From positions 1 to 10,751 of the forward strand of contig JAIRZN010000054.1 in the NCBI GenBank assembly GCA_031267205.1: 10,751 nucleotides of DNA, given 5' to 3'. The notes beneath the pieces were generated by a model that did not search any database, was not told where the DNA came from, and worked only from the letters and a program-made list of their open reading frames with translations. This document shows, piece after piece, positions 7,601 to 10,751 of the stretch. The stretch's first letter is position 1, and every line of letters begins with the position of its first letter. This stretch comes from Tannerellaceae bacterium. GTDB lineage: Bacteria > Bacteroidota > Bacteroidia > Bacteroidales > Tannerellaceae. A program made the translations under genes and the position numbers.

Positions 7601-9515
7601 ACAGGCGGTTGATGGCATGGCGTCCTTCAGCCTTCGTAGGCGTAGTCAGATCAGGATCAATCTTAAATGGGTCGTACATGAACTGGTTCCATACCGGTAG
7701 CGCCGGGGCGAACTTGTCGCCGGTAGGGCCAACGACGTAGATATATCCCCAAGGGTCGTCATTACCGCTGGAACTATGCGATATAACGACAATCTCGGCA
7801 GAAGCGTCGTTGTCAATATCTGCAATAACAGGGTATTCGAATCCGGTGTACGATTTGGCCGCCTGACTGAACTTTATTACGTCCGAACTGGTAGTGGTCA
7901 ATTTAACAAACGGGATTGTCGGCTTGATAACGCGCAGGGTCTTTTCGTCGCGGTAACAAATTTCCTGGATTCCGTCATTGTCAAAATCAAACATGGTGAA
8001 CCCTGTATTTAGCGAACGGTCTTCATGCTCCATTATAAAAGATCCCTTTAAATCTCCCGCCGCCGCATCATATGTAAGGGCGAATATGCAACCTTGCACT
8101 GCTGTAGGCCATGAGTAAGAAGTAGGAATCCCGCCATTGGTGTCCGTAATAGTTGCTATATTCGGATGTTTAGGAAAATTGGCAGTGGTAATATTTATAC
8201 GTCTCGTTAGTACAGCTATCTCCGGTAAGCGGTATTTTTTATTATTGACTATCTGCTCGCGTCCATCAATATCGCCAATATATACATACGAATTACTACC
8301 CGTATCTCCTGCCCCTCCAGAGGGAAGCGATATACTCCGCGATGCAATCAAGTATGGATGCGCCACACCGGCATTATCGAATCCGGGATTCCATACATTA
8401 ACAACGACAGCACTCGTCTGACTGGTACCGGCCCGGCTGACTACTACTACGTCGGCCTTCCCGTCTCCGTCTACATCCGCTACTCCCGTGTAACCGTCGG
8501 GTACGCCCGACATCTGGATTACATCTGCAGAAAATTCATATCCTGCCACGGGCGTGGCAGGCATTGTGCCGAGGTTATCTTTCCTCATCCTGAAGATTAC
8601 TCCCCCGACAACAATATCGTATACGCCATCCAAGTCCATATCATAGACATAAGGAAAAGAAACATATTGATCTCTATGTGCTGATGCGGAGAGACTGCCT
8701 CCTGGAGCGTTTGGGTTACGCCCAAAATAGTATGCGCCACTACCTACGGGATAATCGGTATACATAAATAACAAGGCTCCATTTTTAGCATTATATATCC
8801 TGTTGTACACTAAAACTTCAGGATCTCCATCTCCATCAAAATCAACCACCACGGGAGTTGCTTTCTCGTAATCAGTGGCTCCGTAATTAGCGGCGCTAAT
8901 CCATCTTTGACCTAACGAGTAGTGCCCGGTGGTCTTATTATAAACCAAATTAAATGAAGCTACCTTGTGTTGATAATACCGGCTGGTAGCGGCTATATTA
9001 TTTACTCCATCAGGAAAGGCAACAATCAACTCTATCGTTCCATCTCTGTCGGAATCCACCAACGCCATTATAGAGGGAGCTCCATGCCAACCGGCATGGC
9101 GATAATCCGCATTATCAGCACATCCGGGGAAAAGCAACTTATCTATTCGCACACCTGTCTGACCATTGTATATATGTATCCCCGTATAGCATCCGTATGT
9201 GGCATCTATCAGACTTTCATTAGTTGATTTTGCTATCCCGATGATTTCAGGATAGCCGTCTCCGTTTAAGTCGGCGACCAAAGGTATCGAAAAGCCATAC
9301 AGCCGGTTATTAGTAGCTGTTCCATTAATAGCATCGGATTTGAACCGGAAGCCGGAAGAGAAAGTTACTGCGCCCATATAGGTGAAGCAGGCGGTTATGC
9401 TTCCGCTATGAACGTACCCCGGCGCATTGCGGAGCACCTGCCCCGATGCATGGGGTGACAGGGTTAAAAGCGTAATTACGAACAGTAGTGTTTTTGTTAT
9501 AGTTATTTTTCTCAT
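4623..9515 (-). CDS. Giant FG-GAP/Ig-like surface protein with T9SS sorting domain
   Basis: Probable secreted or surface-anchored protein of 1630 residues; adhesion or ligand binding is an inference. The ATG at 9515 is chosen because it starts a clear signal peptide (MRKITITKTLLFVITLLTLS, then PHASGQ); an in-frame ATG at 9551 would only add 12 polar residues. Residues about 76-577 hold some eight FG-GAP/VCBS-type motifs with Asp-rich calcium loops, e.g. DLNGDGYPE (82-90), DSDRDGTIE, DFDGDGDPE, DVDGDGKAD and DFDNDGIQE. Around 868-975 is a bacterial Ig-like domain (VKINILDND, later GIDSFQYTF), then a second Ig-like domain (about 980-1058). A segment with NWKNPGNW and GCVDVIIPSG follows (about 1064-1145), then an unassigned region with SPPLRDMYSGDYHF (from 1161). 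The last 70 residues are a T9SS type A sorting domain (LRIYDVTG, PLAQGVYIVKAQVG, KVFVK). The FG-GAP part is visibly AT-richer than the rest. It starts 51 bp after the preceding gene's stop. Confidence 0.92.
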   Translation of the reverse strand: MRKITITKTLLFVITLLTLSPHASGQVLRNAPGYVHSGSITACFTYMGAVTFSSGFRFKSDAINGTATNNRLYGFSIPLVADLNGDGYPEIIGIAKSTNESLIDATYGCYTGIHIYNGQTGVRIDKLLFPGCADNADYRHAGWHGAPSIMALVDSDRDGTIELIVAFPDGVNNIAATSRYYQHKVASFNLVYNKTTGHYSLGQRWISAANYGATDYEKATPVVVDFDGDGDPEVLVYNRIYNAKNGALLFMYTDYPVGSGAYYFGRNPNAPGGSLSASAHRDQYVSFPYVYDMDLDGVYDIVVGGVIFRMRKDNLGTMPATPVAGYEFSADVIQMSGVPDGYTGVADVDGDGKADVVVVSRAGTSQTSAVVVNVWNPGFDNAGVAHPYLIASRSISLPSGGAGDTGSNSYVYIGDIDGREQIVNNKKYRLPEIAVLTRRINITTANFPKHPNIATITDTNGGIPTSYSWPTAVQGCIFALTYDAAAGDLKGSFIMEHEDRSLNTGFTMFDFDNDGIQEICYRDEKTLRVIKPTIPFVKLTTTSSDVIKFSQAAKSYTGFEYPVIADIDNDASAEIVVISHSSSGNDDPWGYIYVVGPTGDKFAPALPVWNQFMYDPFKIDPDLTTPTKAEGRHAINRLSPEFTFRQEIKDVNNQVIKVIDSIRPFNGTLLQLPYYTADTPALFPQQKLKFEPIVYKTAAYILDAKETNPNKRPKIVTVGALNYAEITIGNWDVAKSNVPAATPIAIYRNNVVSQTTYVNKYALNSSSLLHETTPGSGTFAAPTTSFTGIRPGGELRIRIPVTSASDVYWVRLADDSGGSPWVWRFGLDDDPLGTESNPNLGIGVARRQYRDCDWSDQSARVSKYRSFDDAATVQEYNQVKINILDNDYLPDYSPYDFYAGRTITGADISQQPKAGYLTFSGTGHNAAVIYHHDARDILTAGIDSFQYTFTFSNPEFNPAQNTTVSSKVYIYVLESTTGGFAACYGAATTITLAHKPLGSPGIVFNWYDESEHPLGSGLSRTINMGIVDSVYMIHPIVQTGPYTSVDFPNGKLTVYVANHSGSTATMRWTGLVDHNWKNPGNWVEVKGTYETPVAWEPTGCVDVIIPSGATNYPELTGPVQSRNITMKDRAMIKNPHVLTYANASVEFKLTPWEKDNFISWSPPLRDMYSGDYHFRKSDGSPNWGDVYMMFFQMPNPDIQGSSPVNNHLTATVGNPGAPLPIGTALNFRLTATSVNRDSTLTFPKTATSYTAANGTAYNNLARSNANRFITDGVTLSGDQFNLAVPGDMGAQYRFMQVVNPYMAYLDVSKFLNGNSTILESNGYIEWDGNISVNFISHLANATNDGMRYLISNVPTGGTNSGMIPPLKSFFVMKKTNASGNIKMSPSWTTTSNVTNPYTLRASAPEKETNILRIKASQGDKTSYAALYYNPQAHPYYDVKEDVYQLFYDDIPLTVYALTPWKDALSIYADGDFSTRNTNLGLRIRDAGEVTLEISGMETFGHSVWLIDKATNKEINLQQNSTYTFAAGKTGGGVMEINDRFAIRAHYTGNGITSNEDAPLPQWSVSSADRAIAVQSLSHPIRNLRIYDVTGAQAYASNTPSNYFRIPLAQGVYIVKAQVGDEHKVEKVFVK

Positions 9516-9566
9516 TGTCTTTGATGAATTATTATGACAGAACTCGTACAATATATTTGCATGTTA

Positions 9567-10751
9567 TTATTTTGCGACTAAGGAGCCGCCAGGGTATTTG
9601 ACGTCGCGTATGCAACGGACAGGATAGGCATCGGTACGGTGAGCGCTTTTATGGGACCCGGCGGCAGCATCGTAGAGGTATGCGTCGGCGCCTCGTGCGG
9701 AGGCTCCCCATATGAGACTTCCGGGAATAGCCGTAACGCCGTCCGTCCCGCTAAGTCCGCCCGTATTGGGGATAGTCATACCGTTTTTACCGTTAGTGAA
9801 ACCATTCAAGGGCGAGGCCTCGTTGTTTTCTGCCGGAGGGACCCGCCAGCCGAACGGACAGGGATCGTATGGAGCCTTTTCGCCGTCGATAGTTGTCCAG
9901 AGATTGTTTTTCTGGCCGGCCGTCATCCAGTCGTAAGGGAACGTATCACCGGTAATGAATGTATACAGGATAGCGGCTACCCCTTGTTCATCCATATTCT
10001 GAGGCGCAGGCGAAATATGTCGGTCGGCAACAACGTCCGGGTCTTTACGCCCCCACTGGTAGCGTATGGAATTACCGAGGTCTCTATCCATAAAGGTATA
10101 TCCGTTATGATGCCGCCAATAAGAAGGGGATTCAAAATCCACAGCATTCTCGACCACCCATACCGTCCAGGTATAAACGGCGCCGGCGGCGCTTCGGGCT
10201 TCAACAATTAGGACGCCCTCCTGGTTGGGCGCAACAAAATCAAAGGTTCCCTGTCCGTTTATTGCATTCGTCGTCTGGGTACTATTTATAAACCGCCAGT
10301 TTGCGCTGACCATATCAATCGCCCTGTCAACGCCATCCATGTTTGCCGACGACTTGGGGATAATGACAAGGCCCCCTTTTTGTACCACATACGTATTCGA
10401 GCCGGGGCTTTGGGTCAGGTGAATGTACTGCTTGAGTGTGCCGGCCGAAAGTTCAATCGTTGCTCTGCGGGTAGTTCCCGTATTATTATCAGGCGCAATA
10501 ATTATAACCTTATTGGTGGCGGGATACGAGATACACTGATAACCCGCAGGGGTGGCGCCTACAAACTTTGCCGTCCAGCCTCCGGGGTAAGATGTTGCTA
10601 CCGGAATCTCCGCATCCTTACAATTCCAGTCCATCCTCACATCTGTAGACTGGCATCCCAACCAGTAGTTATCAAGGTAGATGATGTCGTTGATAGTCTT
10701 CGTAGCAGGATCTGTTCCGTCGATTATCAGGTTGGGGTTGAGGGGGAGCAC
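9567..10751 (-). CDS. BACON-like/FISUMP-like surface protein, 5' end outside window
   Basis: The open frame runs off the right edge; the GTG at the very edge is not evidence of a start, so this is the C-terminal 394 codons of a longer protein. Residues (visible part) about 41-115 resemble a BACON-type beta-sandwich (PGGWTAKF, then DNNTGTTRRATIELSAGTLK and YIHLTQ). About 121-202 form a second Ig-like segment. About 216-383 match a FISUMP-like pattern: YTFMDRDLGNS, YQWGRKDPD, YDPCPFGWRVP, then a C-terminal YPVRCIRD. Family members are extracellular, often lipoproteins or pilus/adhesin-associated, in Bacteroidota and Fibrobacter; ligand unknown. There is no T9SS sorting domain at the C-terminus (it ends GGSLVAK), unlike its neighbour, so its export probably depends on an unseen N-terminal Sec or lipoprotein signal. 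A partnership with the downstream FG-GAP protein is suggested only by adjacency (51 bp). Confidence 0.85.
   Translation of the reverse strand: MLPLNPNLIIDGTDPATKTINDIIYLDNYWLGCQSTDVRMDWNCKDAEIPVATSYPGGWTAKFVGATPAGYQCISYPATNKVIIIAPDNNTGTTRRATIELSAGTLKQYIHLTQSPGSNTYVVQKGGLVIIPKSSANMDGVDRAIDMVSANWRFINSTQTTNAINGQGTFDFVAPNQEGVLIVEARSAAGAVYTWTVWVVENAVDFESPSYWRHHNGYTFMDRDLGNSIRYQWGRKDPDVVADRHISPAPQNMDEQGVAAILYTFITGDTFPYDWMTAGQKNNLWTTIDGEKAPYDPCPFGWRVPPAENNEASPLNGFTNGKNGMTIPNTGGLSGTDGVTAIPGSLIWGASARGADAYLYDAAAGSHKSAHRTDAYPVRCIRDVKYPGGSLVAK

Noticed and set aside
9516..9551. Upstream ATG at 9551 as the start of the giant surface protein
   Set aside because: It would put 12 polar residues before a normal signal peptide; the ATG at 9515 places the basic n-region and hydrophobic core in the usual position.
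9549..9555. TATATTG as a -7 box for the giant surface gene
   Set aside because: It is one base short of TAnnTTTG and has no TTTG-like -33 box at the right distance, so co-transcription with the upstream gene is equally likely.
9639..10211. 190-codon plus-strand open frame opposite the FISUMP-like gene
   Set aside because: It lies antisense to a frame with clear domain motifs, shows no family features of its own, and is typical of a shadow in GC-rich coding DNA.

Overview
The window looks like a chromosomal segment from a member of the Bacteroidota, probably order Bacteroidales. Four things point there. A surface protein ends in a type IX secretion (T9SS) type A sorting domain. The neighbouring gene combines a BACON-like domain with a Fibrobacter-succinogenes-major-paralogous (FISUMP)-like domain. 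The housekeeping order ligA - DUF6913 - dapA is one I know from Bacteroidales. Start codons lack Shine-Dalgarno motifs, and two upstream regions carry the Bacteroidota -7 box TAnnTTTG. Genus cannot be fixed from this sequence. All five confident genes lie on the minus strand, so transcription runs from high to low coordinates.

Right part (4623-10751), cell-surface genes. The 5'-truncated gene at the right edge (9567-10751) encodes a BACON-like/Ig-like/FISUMP-like protein. It is followed 51 bp later by a giant gene (4623-9515). That gene encodes a signal peptide, about eight FG-GAP/VCBS-type calcium-binding motifs, Ig-like domains and a C-terminal T9SS signal. Both are probably exposed on or secreted from the cell surface and may be co-transcribed. 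Base composition changes inside the giant gene: the FG-GAP part is AT-richer, the rest clearly GC-richer.

Middle part (3489-4622), about 1.1 kb without a confident gene. It holds the most unusual object in the window: eleven head-to-tail copies of a 41-42 bp unit (3899 to about 4334). Each well-kept unit has a short GGGAA/TTCCC dyad, an ATTGG motif and an A/T-rich tract. The mean period is 41.6 bp, close to four turns of B-DNA. A GC-rich stem-loop lies at the right end of the array. To its left are an unexplained stretch of about 240 bp with a possible 60-codon ORF, a terminator-like hairpin (minus strand) and a good promoter candidate for ligA.

Left part (18-3488), housekeeping cluster. ligA (NAD-dependent DNA ligase) overlaps the DUF6913 gene by 4 bp (ATGA). 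dapA (lysine/diaminopimelate pathway) follows 52 bp later and may also have its own promoter. The three are probably one operon, separated from the surface genes by the terminator and the repeat array.
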